64,000 nucleotides of DNA from NCBI RefSeq assembly GCF_947492965.1, contig NZ_CANLOZ010000002.1, positions 496,001-560,000 of the forward strand, given 5' to 3'. Origin of the DNA: an uncultured Aquimarina sp. GTDB lineage: Bacteria > Bacteroidota > Bacteroidia > Flavobacteriales > Flavobacteriaceae. Both the position numbers and the translations under genes were made by a program. Within the stretch, counting starts at the first letter, position 1, and every line of letters starts with the position of its first letter. Under the pieces are notes generated by a model, which did no database searches, was not told the origin of the DNA, and was given only the letters and a program-made list of their open reading frames with translations. Below are positions 1 through 8,676 of this stretch, piece by piece.

Positions 1-95
1 TGATCTATTACCTCTGCTCTATCTCTTTCGGGAAGAATCTGTGCTTGTATGTCATGTAAAAAAATAAGTAAAAGTAAGATGGGTAGTTTTTTCAT
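1..95 (-). CDS. Secreted protein, 5' end only; probably M24-family aminopeptidase
   Basis: Only the first 31 codons lie in the window; the gene continues past base 1. The ATG is at 95 on the minus strand. The residues form a typical Sec signal peptide (MKKLPILLLLIFLHDIQAQ, likely cleaved after the Q-A-Q) followed by ILPERDRAEVID. From memory, this mature N-terminus resembles the start of flavobacterial secreted Xaa-Pro/M24 metallopeptidases, which begin with a similar LPERERAxVID segment. No catalytic residue is visible here, so the family call is tentative. The signal peptide and the reading frame are well supported. It lies downstream of the VWA gene on the same strand but is separated from it by a terminator-like hairpin. 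Confidence 0.55.
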   Translation of the reverse strand, partial: MKKLPILLLLIFLHDIQAQILPERDRAEVID

Positions 96-130
96 TTGTG
101 TGATTTATTAAGCAGGAATAAAAATATTAT

Positions 131-167
131 AAAAAAAAGACACCCACAACGCTTTGCAGATGTCTTT
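131..167 (-). terminator. Rho-independent terminator of the VWA gene
   Basis: On the minus strand, AAAGACA (167-161) pairs with TGTCTTT (142-136), and the stem is followed by eight T residues (138-131). It sits 29 bases after the stop of the gene ending at 196, so it probably ends that transcript. The loop is long (about 18 nt), with further weak internal pairing. Confidence 0.6.
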
Positions 168-195
168 ATAATTCTAAATCTTTTTTAAATTTTTA

Positions 196-2310
196 TTACA
201 AAGTTTGATGGCTGTTCATCAATCGTACGAATTCTGCACGATATCCTTGCGGATCACTTGATTTATTCTCCTTAGCTAATGTAATAATATCGTTAATATC
301 ATCATTTACAAGATATTTAGATTTACGTATTTTCATTCCAAACCATGCAACAGAAGCGGCAAAATTAAAATCTTTTGAAACCTCTTTGTTATTTTTATTT
401 AAGATATGAACCAGTTCTATACTTTTCTTTTCTTGTGGTCTTTTATATCTAAACTTTACAGTTAATAGTTCATCTCCAAAATCTTTGTTTTTCTTGGTAT
501 CTGTATACTTTAATTCTGGAATATACTTTAGAAACTTACTTTTTACTCCCACAGGAATCACTTCGTATAATGCTGTTACGGTATGCCCACTACCTAATTC
601 ACCAGCATCTTTAGTATCATCAACAAAATCTTCATCTTGTAGCATTCTATTTTCATAGCCAATTAATCGATATGCTTGCACTTTTGATGGATTGAATTCA
701 ACTTGAATTTTTACATCTTTAGCTATCGTATATAACGTACCTCCAAACTCTTTTCCTAAGATTCTCTGTGCTTCTTGCATTGTATCTATATAGGCATGAT
801 TTCCATTTCCTTTATCAGCTAAAGTCTCTACTTTGCTGTCTTTATAATTCCCCATTCCAAAACCTAGACAAGAAAGAAATACTCCTGATTTTCGCTTTTC
901 TTCAATTAATGTTTTCATATCCTTATCACTACTCATCCCTACATTAAAGTCACCATCTGTTGCCAAAATAACTCTATTATTACCATCCTTTATAAAATTC
1001 TCTTGAGCTATTTTATACGCAAGTTCTATACCTGCTCCACCTGCTGTAGAACCTCCTGCTTCTAAATTATTTAATGCTTGGTTAATTTCGCTCTTATTAG
1101 CTCCAGATGTTGGTTTTAATACCATTCCGGCAGCACCTGCATAAACCACAATAGAAACTTTGTCTTTTTCTCTTAATTGATTTACCAATAATTTAAAAGC
1201 TCTTTTAAGCAATGGTAACTTTTTTGGAGAATCCATAGAACCAGAAACATCTAGCAAAAAAACTAAATTAGAGGCAGGAATCTGATCCTGAGGCACTTCT
1301 TTTCCTTTTAAACCAATCTTAACCAGTTTTGTATCAGTATTCCAAGGAGTATTTCCATATTCGGTATGAATAGCAAAAGGATGATCACCTGTGGGTTGTT
1401 TATAATCATAATCAAAATAGTTAATCATCTCTTCTATTTTAACAGCATCTGCAGGTATTTGTTGACCGTTATTAATCATTCGTCTTACATTACTATACGA
1501 AGCTTTATCTACATCTATAGAAAAGGTAGATAATGGTGACATCGTAACTTTTTCAAAATTATTCTCCACTATCTCTTTATAAGATTCATTATTTTCAATC
1601 TTATAGTTTCCTTTATGCGTAGTAATTATAATACAACCATGCTTAGCTTTTGATCCATAAAGTGATTTTGCTTTTTTATCTTTTAAGATGTTTATGCCAG
1701 AAATATTATTAGGATTAATATTTTGAATCTTAGCCACATCTTTTTGAGCTACAGGAACACCATCTACTATGTATAATGGTTGCTTTGTCGATAAATTACT
1801 ACTTGCGCCTCTTATTCTTACAGAATTATTTGCTCCTGAATTACCAGCTAATTGTTTACTAATTTGTTTTCTTCTATTTTTTCGACGGTTTTTTCTTCTT
1901 TTAGAGCTACTACGTTTAGAAACAGACTCTGCAGAAATTGTAGAAACAGAATATCCGAGAATATTGCGTTGTCTTTTAACAGCTTGGGCAGTTATAACGA
2001 CTTCCTCTAATACTGCTTCATCTGCCATCATAACAACATTAATAATAGAAACTCCTTTTTCTACTTTTATCTTTTTAGTAGTATATCCTACGAATGAAAA
2101 TTCTAATACGTCATTTACCTTTGCTTTTATAGCATAATTTCCATCAAAGTCCGTGTTGGTTCCTGTTGCAGTTCCAAAAATTATAACATTTACACCGGGA
2201 AGAGGATCTCCAGTGTTTTGATCAGTTACAGTACCTGTTATCGTTACTTCTTGTGCATATGAAATTCCTATTGTTAGGAAAAACATCATAAAATAGTGTA
2301 GTGCTTTCAT
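196..2310 (-). CDS. SusC-like carboxypeptidase-regulatory/TonB-plug domain fused to YfbK-type von Willebrand A protein
   Basis: The 704-residue protein is exported (signal peptide 1-20, ending S-Y-A-Q). Residues 21-100 are a CarboxypepD_reg-like beta-sandwich. Residues 104-125 carry the SusC-type VVITA...LGYSV segment. Residues 137-148 are an almost purely Lys/Arg/Asn run (KRRKNRRKNRRK). Residues 149-232 are a TonB-plug remnant with VRIRGASS, PLYIVDGVPV and SLYGSKAKHG. From about 262 a YfbK-type N-terminal segment (TFSIDVDKASY) leads into a vWA domain whose MIDAS motif DVSGSM is at 354-359, followed by a DUF3520-like C-terminus. No beta-barrel follows the plug, so it is not a transporter. VWA proteins with a CarboxypepD_reg front end are known in Bacteroidota; ligand and role are unknown. 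Probably monocistronic. Confidence 0.85.
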   Translation of the reverse strand: MKALHYFMMFFLTIGISYAQEVTITGTVTDQNTGDPLPGVNVIIFGTATGTNTDFDGNYAIKAKVNDVLEFSFVGYTTKKIKVEKGVSIINVVMMADEAVLEEVVITAQAVKRQRNILGYSVSTISAESVSKRSSSKRRKNRRKNRRKQISKQLAGNSGANNSVRIRGASSNLSTKQPLYIVDGVPVAQKDVAKIQNINPNNISGINILKDKKAKSLYGSKAKHGCIIITTHKGNYKIENNESYKEIVENNFEKVTMSPLSTFSIDVDKASYSNVRRMINNGQQIPADAVKIEEMINYFDYDYKQPTGDHPFAIHTEYGNTPWNTDTKLVKIGLKGKEVPQDQIPASNLVFLLDVSGSMDSPKKLPLLKRAFKLLVNQLREKDKVSIVVYAGAAGMVLKPTSGANKSEINQALNNLEAGGSTAGGAGIELAYKIAQENFIKDGNNRVILATDGDFNVGMSSDKDMKTLIEEKRKSGVFLSCLGFGMGNYKDSKVETLADKGNGNHAYIDTMQEAQRILGKEFGGTLYTIAKDVKIQVEFNPSKVQAYRLIGYENRMLQDEDFVDDTKDAGELGSGHTVTALYEVIPVGVKSKFLKYIPELKYTDTKKNKDFGDELLTVKFRYKRPQEKKSIELVHILNKNNKEVSKDFNFAASVAWFGMKIRKSKYLVNDDINDIITLAKENKSSDPQGYRAEFVRLMNSHQTL

Positions 2311-2416
2311 AATTGATTAATTTCTTGATTATGAAATAAAACTACTTTCTTAGCTTATTTCTAACAAACTATATTGAGGGAAGTGTTCTTTTTGAATAGG
2401 GAATAGATATCATCGC

Positions 2417-3532
2417 TTAGGATAATTTATGGGTAATCAATTCCAGAGTTTTAGAACGTTGGACCTTACCATTATCAGTTTCTATGAACTGCGATAGGAA
2501 GAATATTTCTTTAGGAGTTTCATATCTGGTTAAAATTTCTAAATGCTTCATAGCATCTTCTAGAGTTTCCTTAACTCCCTTATCATAATCACGTTCAATA
2601 ACCAATACGAGTCTTTCCCCTAATTGATCATCTGGGATTCCAGAAATAAAAAATCGATGCCCTATTAATAGTTGAAGTTTAGTTTCTATTTCTTCTGGAT
2701 ATAATTTAATTCCACCACTATTAATTACATTATCAAATCTACCTTTCCAAAGAAATTTTTTATAGGTTTTTAATTCCACAACATCATTTGTAACTATCGT
2801 TTCCTCATTAAGCTGTGGTGCTTTAATAACTAAACAGTTACGTTCATCTTTTACTAATGTAATATTGGGCAATGCTTTAAAATACTTAGCATCTTTTTTA
2901 TCCTTCTTTTTTGGATTTACTCTTCTCGCGGCGATATGCGTAATAGTTTCTGTCATTCCATAGGTTTCAAAAATCTTTGTTTTGATACCTTGAAGTAATT
3001 CCTTAAGGTTTTCAGGAACTGTACCTCCTCCAACAATCAATTTTTTAATAAGATGCAAACGATTGATGGAGTTATCTAATTGTAAAGGAACCATTGCACA
3101 AAAATCATATTGCTTGTATACAGTATCCAAAGGGTTCGTTTTAGGTGGTACCAAATCAATCTTCCATCCTAACACCATTGCTCTAACCAACATCATTTTT
3201 CCTGCTATATAGGTTGCTGGTAAACATAATAAAGCAGTGGTTCCTTCTTTAACTTTAAAAAAAGATCCTGTGGCTAAAGCACTATTAACCATATGCTGTT
3301 TAAAAATTTTGATCTTCTTAGGCTTACCAGTAGAACCAGAGGTTTGTACAACAATATGATCTTTTTCATTTAGCCAATCCAAAAGAAAATTACCTACCTC
3401 ATGCTCGTAAAACTCTCCTTCTTTAATGAAATTATAGGCAATACGTTGCAATCCCGAATTATCGAGATATTGCTTATTAATACTGAAGTTTTCATGTATC
3501 TTAGGAATAGAAAAAGGCTCTTCTGTTTGCAT
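2417..3532 (-). CDS. menE: o-Succinylbenzoate-CoA ligase (AMP-binding), menaquinone synthesis
   Basis: An ANL-superfamily acyl-CoA synthetase of 371 residues, short like other Bacteroidota MenE proteins. The phosphate-binding motif TSGSTGKPKK is near residue 65, ETYGMTET near 190, the GRFDNVINSGGIKLYPEEIE hinge near 265, and the C-terminal catalytic lysine region DNGKVQR close to the end. It activates o-succinylbenzoate to its CoA thioester in the cytoplasm. The ATG at 3532 is preferred over an upstream in-frame TTG. It is the last gene of the minus-strand menaquinone run and lies 69 bases after the CPBP gene. The menC and menA neighbours make the MenE assignment much safer than the fold alone would. 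Confidence 0.88.
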   Translation of the reverse strand: MQTEEPFSIPKIHENFSINKQYLDNSGLQRIAYNFIKEGEFYEHEVGNFLLDWLNEKDHIVVQTSGSTGKPKKIKIFKQHMVNSALATGSFFKVKEGTTALLCLPATYIAGKMMLVRAMVLGWKIDLVPPKTNPLDTVYKQYDFCAMVPLQLDNSINRLHLIKKLIVGGGTVPENLKELLQGIKTKIFETYGMTETITHIAARRVNPKKKDKKDAKYFKALPNITLVKDERNCLVIKAPQLNEETIVTNDVVELKTYKKFLWKGRFDNVINSGGIKLYPEEIETKLQLLIGHRFFISGIPDDQLGERLVLVIERDYDKGVKETLEDAMKHLEILTRYETPKEIFFLSQFIETDNGKVQRSKTLELITHKLS

Positions 3533-3601
3533 ACCCAAATTTCAATTTTCTTACATAGCTATGAGTTATCTTTACGTAAATTGTGTATTATCATTTTGTT
3601 A

Positions 3602-4543
3602 TTATTGTTCTAATACTATATCAGACTTTATTTTTCCAAACAATTTTTCTTTCCATCCAGACCATTTATATTTTTTAGCCATAATAAAAATAATAAGAGG
3701 ATATTGAACTAATATTGGTAAAATTATATCTAATCCTGCAGACGGTTCAGAAGTGTCAATAAAAAGTGCATCTGTCTGTAAGGCACTCCAATCTGTAGTT
3801 ACTAAAATCGCTGCTAGTATATTATTAGCTGCATGAAATCCCAATGCTAATTCCATACCATCATCCATCAATGTCATAACACCCAATAACAAACCTGTAC
3901 CAATATAAAAAACCATCATTACATTGCCTAATTTGGCAACCTCTGGATTTAAACCATGTAATAAACCAAAAACAACCGAAGTAAATAATAAAGGAAACCA
4001 TCTATTTTTGGTGATAACTCCAAGTCCTTGCATAAGATACCCTCTAAATAAATACTCTTCGAAACTCGTTTGTAATGGTAACAATAAAACTGAAACTAAA
4101 AACAATATCAGAAAAGGAACAGCTTTAAAATTCCAAGTATAAATCTCAGATTCCGTAAAATAACTAATCAAAAACAATATTGAACTCATACCAACAACCA
4201 AGAAAAAGGAAAAACGTATTCTACTCCAATCAGTTTTATTTCTTGAAGTTGTTAATTCTCGTATAGTTTGTCTATTCAGAAATTTAGCAGCAAAAAGTAA
4301 TGCTAATAGTCCCATAGCAAAACTGAATATCATTAATACTAAAAATAGATTTTTATCTATTCCTAATTCCACAAAATTATTTTGCGCCGCTGCTTCGAAT
4401 TCTTGTAAACTATCCACTTTCATAAAAGCGACTACAATAAGTGGTATAACTCCTATAACTTGCCAACCAATAAAGATTATGAATAAACCAATTAAATAAT
4501 TCCACCATTCATTTTTTGGTTTTAAAGCTTGTTCTATATACAT
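3602..4543 (-). CDS. CPBP-family intramembrane metalloprotease
   Basis: A 313-residue multi-pass membrane protein with about eight hydrophobic segments. It carries the CPBP (CAAX protease and bacteriocin-processing/Abi) signatures: EEYLFRGYL supplies the paired glutamates and the arginine, FGLLHG supplies one histidine, and GFHAANN supplies the second histidine and asparagine. Such enzymes are intramembrane endopeptidases, and some confer bacteriocin immunity, but the substrate cannot be read from sequence. It lies between menC (15 bases upstream) and menE, so it is probably co-transcribed with menaquinone genes; a functional link is only suggested by position. Confidence 0.85.
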   Translation of the reverse strand: MYIEQALKPKNEWWNYLIGLFIIFIGWQVIGVIPLIVVAFMKVDSLQEFEAAAQNNFVELGIDKNLFLVLMIFSFAMGLLALLFAAKFLNRQTIRELTTSRNKTDWSRIRFSFFLVVGMSSILFLISYFTESEIYTWNFKAVPFLILFLVSVLLLPLQTSFEEYLFRGYLMQGLGVITKNRWFPLLFTSVVFGLLHGLNPEVAKLGNVMMVFYIGTGLLLGVMTLMDDGMELALGFHAANNILAAILVTTDWSALQTDALFIDTSEPSAGLDIILPILVQYPLIIFIMAKKYKWSGWKEKLFGKIKSDIVLEQ

Positions 4544-4558
4544 ATAAATTCAATTTTA

Positions 4559-5596
4559 TTATAAATATGGCACTGACCACTGATTATTTATGGAGTACAT
4601 TAATGTGCCTTTTTCTACTAGCAAAGGCGATGCTATATTGTTGGTATATAAACTACCCGTTCCAAGACCTTGCGGCATACTATTGTTCAAAGTATGGGTA
4701 AATTGGGCTATAGCGTTTAACCCAATGTTACTTTCTAATGCACTAGTAATCCACCACCCAATATTTAACTCGTCAGCAATATCAATCCACTCCTGTGTAC
4801 CTTTAAACCCTCCAATCAAACTCGGTTTTAAGATGATAAACTGTGGTTGTATAGTTAGTAGTAATTTCCTTTTTTCTGTTACATCAAATACTCCAATTAA
4901 TTCCTCATCTAAGGCTATTGGTAAAGGTGTATCATTACAAAGATCTTTCATCATCTCGTACTGCCCCTGTTTTATGGGTTGTTCTATGCTATGAAGATCA
5001 TGGACACTAAGTCTTTTTAACTTATCTAACGCTTCATCAGGAGAAAAAGCACCATTTGCATCCACTCTAAGCTCAATTACTTCTTTCGAAAACTGAGATC
5101 GTATATAGGCTAATAGATCTAGTTCTGCATCGAAATCAATTGCTCCTATTTTCATTTTAATACAATCAAATCCTTGATCTAATTTTTCTACAATCTGATC
5201 TTTCATAAACTTCTTCTCTCCCATCCAAATGAGTCCATTAATCGGAATAGCATCATTCCCATTTACAAATTGAGATGGGAACAAATTGAATCCATCTACA
5301 CTTTCTAATGATTTAAATGCCATTTCTACACCAAATTGTATGCTTGGAAACTCTTTTAACTCATAATACAAAAAGTTTACTCCTAAATGAATATTATCAC
5401 ATGTCCATTTTAATTTCTCTTCATAATCCGGACGATCATCAATACTAAGAGTTCTTAATATTCCGCATTCTCCTATTCCCTTTTTTCCATCTGCTGAAAT
5501 GACAATAAACCAGGTTTCTTTTGTTTTTAGGATTCCTCTAGAAGTACCACTAGGTCTTTTAAATTCTAGAATATGTTTATGATAGGTAGCTTTCAT
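4559..5596 (-). CDS. menC: o-Succinylbenzoate synthase (enolase superfamily)
   Basis: A 345-residue enolase-superfamily protein. It has the KMKIG catalytic lysine pair, metal ligands in RVDANGAF, IEQP and ALDEE, and the opposite-face lysine in ILKPSLIGG. It dehydrates SHCHC to o-succinylbenzoate. The family also contains dipeptide epimerases and N-acylamino-acid racemases, but the menA/menE neighbours favour MenC. The ATG overlaps the stop of the preceding gene (TAATG), which suggests translational coupling to the UPF0173 hydrolase. Confidence 0.87.
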   Translation of the reverse strand: MKATYHKHILEFKRPSGTSRGILKTKETWFIVISADGKKGIGECGILRTLSIDDRPDYEEKLKWTCDNIHLGVNFLYYELKEFPSIQFGVEMAFKSLESVDGFNLFPSQFVNGNDAIPINGLIWMGEKKFMKDQIVEKLDQGFDCIKMKIGAIDFDAELDLLAYIRSQFSKEVIELRVDANGAFSPDEALDKLKRLSVHDLHSIEQPIKQGQYEMMKDLCNDTPLPIALDEELIGVFDVTEKRKLLLTIQPQFIILKPSLIGGFKGTQEWIDIADELNIGWWITSALESNIGLNAIAQFTHTLNNSMPQGLGTGSLYTNNIASPLLVEKGTLMYSINNQWSVPYL

Positions 5597-6276
5597 TACA
5601 ACTCTACGCTCTTTCCAATATCCAATAAAACGAGATCTTTATTCTTATCAGTAAACTTTTGTTTTGCTTCGTTATGATCAATTTCTATATATCCAAAAGT
5701 ATCATAATGCACTCCTAATACCTTATCACACTCCACAAAATCACTCGCTATAATGGCTTCATCAATACCCATAGTAAAATTATCACCTATTGGAAGTATT
5801 GCGAGATCTAACTTCGTAAAAAGAGGTATCAACTTCATATCTATGGTTAATGCTGTATCACCAGCTATATAAATACTCTTCCCTTCACCTTCAATTACAA
5901 ATCCTCCAGGTTGTCCTCCATAGGTTCCATCTGGAAAACTACTGGTATGAATAGCATTTACGTACTTTACTTTTCCAAAATCAAAATTCCAACTACCACC
6001 ATGGTTCATTGGATGAACTTCAATACCCTTATCCTGATAATACATCGCAATTTCATAATTAGAAACAATTATTGCCGAACTATGTTTTGCTATTGCCTCT
6101 GCATCTAATGTATGATCTTGGTGTGCATGCGTTAATAAAATAAAATCAACTTTTATATCTCTAATATCAATTTTATCTTTGGACAAAGGATTTCCAGAAA
6201 TAAAAGGATCTACTAGTACTTTATTTTTTCCAATTTCTAGTAATAATGTATTCTGCCCATAAAAGGTAATCTTCAT
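5596..6276 (-). CDS. UPF0173-type metal-dependent hydrolase (metallo-beta-lactamase fold)
   Basis: A 226-residue single-domain metallo-beta-lactamase-fold protein of the YtkL/UPF0173 group. The metal motif is THAHQDHTLDA (about 50-60). Further likely ligands are the His of NHGG, the Asp of IAGDTAL and the C-terminal His of GVHYDTFG. The length is normal for the family. Function is not established; related proteins are annotated as general metal-dependent hydrolases. It sits between menA (30 bases upstream) and menC (1-base overlap), a placement I recall from other flavobacteria, so a thioesterase-like role in the menaquinone pathway is conceivable but unproven. Confidence 0.82.
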   Translation of the reverse strand: MKITFYGQNTLLLEIGKNKVLVDPFISGNPLSKDKIDIRDIKVDFILLTHAHQDHTLDAEAIAKHSSAIIVSNYEIAMYYQDKGIEVHPMNHGGSWNFDFGKVKYVNAIHTSSFPDGTYGGQPGGFVIEGEGKSIYIAGDTALTIDMKLIPLFTKLDLAILPIGDNFTMGIDEAIIASDFVECDKVLGVHYDTFGYIEIDHNEAKQKFTDKNKDLVLLDIGKSVEL

Positions 6277-6306
6277 TGTGTAAGGTTTTAAATTAAAAAT
6301 GGAAAG

Positions 6307-7266
6307 TTAAAAAATCTGACCAATACTAAATAATATCGATAATAAAAATGTAGATAAAGCTACTTTCTTTAATTCTGGATCCAGTTCTTTAGTATCTTCA
6401 GTTTTTATAACTTTAAAAAAATGAATTATCAAAGGAATAAAAGCAATAAGAAAAAGTAAATCAAAGTAGCTATCATAAGTGTTGACAATAAAAACTATCA
6501 TAGAACACAAAGCAATAAAAAGCAATAAGTAATGATACTTTTTAGCAGCAGAAACACCTAGTTTAACTACTAAGGTATTTTTACCAGCTTTTTTATCGCT
6601 GTCATGATCTCTTAAATTATTTAGATTTAATACTGCTGAACTTAACATTCCAATAGTAATCGCCGGAAAGATAATTAGCCAATTTAATTGTTTTGTAAAC
6701 AAAAAGTAACATCCTATAACACTCACCAAACCAAAAAATACAAACACAAACACATCTCCTAACCCGCGGTAGCCATAAGCAGTTTTACCCATTGTGTATT
6801 TAATTGCTGCAATGATCGCTGCTACTCCCAATAAGAAAAAGAAAACTGAATATAGGAAATATGCTTGTCCAAAAGATTGATAAATAAGACAAATGGCCAA
6901 ACACAAAGTTACAATAGCTGTAATCACAATTCCTCTAAACATTTCTTTTTTGGTAATTGCACCACTTTGCAAAGCTCGTTGCGGACCAACTCTATCTTCA
7001 TTATCAGTTCCTTTTACACCATCTCCGTAATCATTGGCAAAATTGGATAGAATTTGTAATCCCAAAGTAGTAGCTATCGCTAGCCAAAAAATAGATGTCT
7101 CTGAGAAATACAAAAGCTTTCCACCGAAACCTTCAGAATATTCTAAAGAAGGATTCGTGTTAACTTTTAGATTATTGAACATAGAAGAACCTACTATTAT
7201 ACCTGATATAGATAAAGGTAAGGTTCTAAGTCTAGCTGCAGAGATCCACGCTTTTAAATTAGCCAT
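6307..7266 (-). CDS. menA: 1,4-Dihydroxy-2-naphthoate polyprenyltransferase
   Basis: A UbiA-family prenyltransferase of 319 residues with about nine membrane segments. The first aspartate-rich motif is NFANDYGDGVKGTD and the second is NNLRDHDSDKKAG; both bind the Mg-prenyl diphosphate. RVGPQRALQSG, typical of MenA, follows the first. It attaches the isoprenoid chain to DHNA at the membrane. I use the ATG at 7266 (MANLKAWISAARLRTLPLS), because longer forms add a hydrophilic stretch unlike family members, and a near-consensus -7 box (TTCCTTTG, minus strand 7291-7284) lies inside the longer version. First gene of the menA-UPF0173-menC-CPBP-menE run. Confidence 0.9.
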   Translation of the reverse strand: MANLKAWISAARLRTLPLSISGIIVGSSMFNNLKVNTNPSLEYSEGFGGKLLYFSETSIFWLAIATTLGLQILSNFANDYGDGVKGTDNEDRVGPQRALQSGAITKKEMFRGIVITAIVTLCLAICLIYQSFGQAYFLYSVFFFLLGVAAIIAAIKYTMGKTAYGYRGLGDVFVFVFFGLVSVIGCYFLFTKQLNWLIIFPAITIGMLSSAVLNLNNLRDHDSDKKAGKNTLVVKLGVSAAKKYHYLLLFIALCSMIVFIVNTYDSYFDLLFLIAFIPLIIHFFKVIKTEDTKELDPELKKVALSTFLLSILFSIGQIF

Positions 7267-7351
7267 TACAATAAAATTATGGTCAAAGGAACAGTATTTT
7301 AATTTCAAAAAAAAATAAAAAATTATTCTATGAATTATTTAAATTAGCCAT

Positions 7352-8542
7352 ATGCCGATTTCGATACCTTTAGAGTTTCCTGCGTTTAACATTTATAGTA
7401 CTCCTTTATTGGTGCTAGTATTACAGGCTTTTCTTTTTGCTTCCCTTTTATTGCAAAGATACTTTAAGCATAAGTACATATCTGCACTATTTTTAGCGTT
7501 GCTGATTTTTATTACCGGCTATCATAGAACTACTTATACTATTGGTTTTATGGATTGGTATGATACCTATCGAAATACAAAAATCAACTATTGGTTAATC
7601 GCTTTATCTCTGGCTATAGGTCCTTTACTTTATTTTTATGTAAAATCAATTACCACATCTGGTTTTAGATTTGTTAAAAAAGACCTAATTCATTTTATTC
7701 CGGTTTCTATTTACGTTTTATATAAAATAGTCATATTTATTTATGACGCTTCTCAACCAGGATTCTCGGAAACTCAAAACGGATATTTGAAAATAGCCTT
7801 AGATGAAAAATACGTAAGTCCATTAATTGGAATTGTAGAAAATCTTCAAATGTTATTATACTTGGCTTTTACTATTCAATTATACTATCTGTATCGAAAG
7901 AAAATACAACACTTTTTTTCTAATACCTATGCGCTGGAGCTTAACTGGATTCGAAACTTTCTTTTCATCTATTCTTTCTTGTTTTTATATAGTGTTTTTC
8001 AAGGAGTAATCGACTCCGTTATAACAGATCTTCATTGGACCCAAAGATGGTGGTATCATTTTTTTACAGCGGTAGCAATCATATATATAGGTATAAAAGG
8101 ATACTTTACGGATACCAATAAATTAAATAATCTTAATTTTTCTGTATCGGTAAAACAAACTTCTCCTGAAGAAAGTAAGACAGAGTTAAGCAACGAAATT
8201 ATTTATCATAAGAAAAGAATCGAAGAGTTTATGAATGATCAACAGCCTTTTCTTAATCCAGATCTCAATTTAACAGAACTATCCAAAATGTTACGTATTC
8301 CTTCAGCAATGGTATCCGAAACCATTAACGCGGGTTTTGAAAAGAACTTCAATGATTTTATAAATTCTTATAGAGTTAAAGCTGTGCAGGACATGATTCA
8401 CCAAGGAAGACAAGAACAACTGTCGCTACTTGGAATCGCTTATGAGTGTGGGTTTAATAGCAAAGCTACATTCAATCGAGTATTTAAAAAACTTACGAAC
8501 GTTTCCCCTTCTCAATACGTAGCATTGCAAAACAAATCCTAG
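7352..8542 (+). CDS. Membrane-anchored AraC-family transcriptional regulator
   Basis: A 396-residue protein. The first about 245 residues form seven hydrophobic segments. A linker follows, and residues about 285-395 are an AraC-type double helix-turn-helix (DLNLTELSKMLRIPSAMVSE and LLGIAYECGFNSKATFNRVF...SPSQY). This membrane-sensor/AraC arrangement is common in Flavobacteriia, where it is thought to link a membrane signal to nearby genes; the signal is unknown. It diverges from menA and precedes an alpha-amylase gene, a possible but unproven target. Confidence 0.85.
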   Translation: MPISIPLEFPAFNIYSTPLLVLVLQAFLFASLLLQRYFKHKYISALFLALLIFITGYHRTTYTIGFMDWYDTYRNTKINYWLIALSLAIGPLLYFYVKSITTSGFRFVKKDLIHFIPVSIYVLYKIVIFIYDASQPGFSETQNGYLKIALDEKYVSPLIGIVENLQMLLYLAFTIQLYYLYRKKIQHFFSNTYALELNWIRNFLFIYSFLFLYSVFQGVIDSVITDLHWTQRWWYHFFTAVAIIYIGIKGYFTDTNKLNNLNFSVSVKQTSPEESKTELSNEIIYHKKRIEEFMNDQQPFLNPDLNLTELSKMLRIPSAMVSETINAGFEKNFNDFINSYRVKAVQDMIHQGRQEQLSLLGIAYECGFNSKATFNRVFKKLTNVSPSQYVALQNKS

Positions 8543-8676
8543 AAGTCTATCATTTTTATGGAATTCGCAATTCTTTGTACTCGTTTTTTTTAAGGCATTT
8601 TTATAGATTAGCATCTTAAACTCTTATTTATTACGATAGTTCCATCATTTAAATTATGGAATACAAAAACAAACAC

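Noticed and set aside
1769..2137. Open frame of 122 codons on the plus strand inside the VWA gene
   Set aside because: It is antisense to the conserved SusC-like domain and has no recognisable features; a shadow of the real gene.
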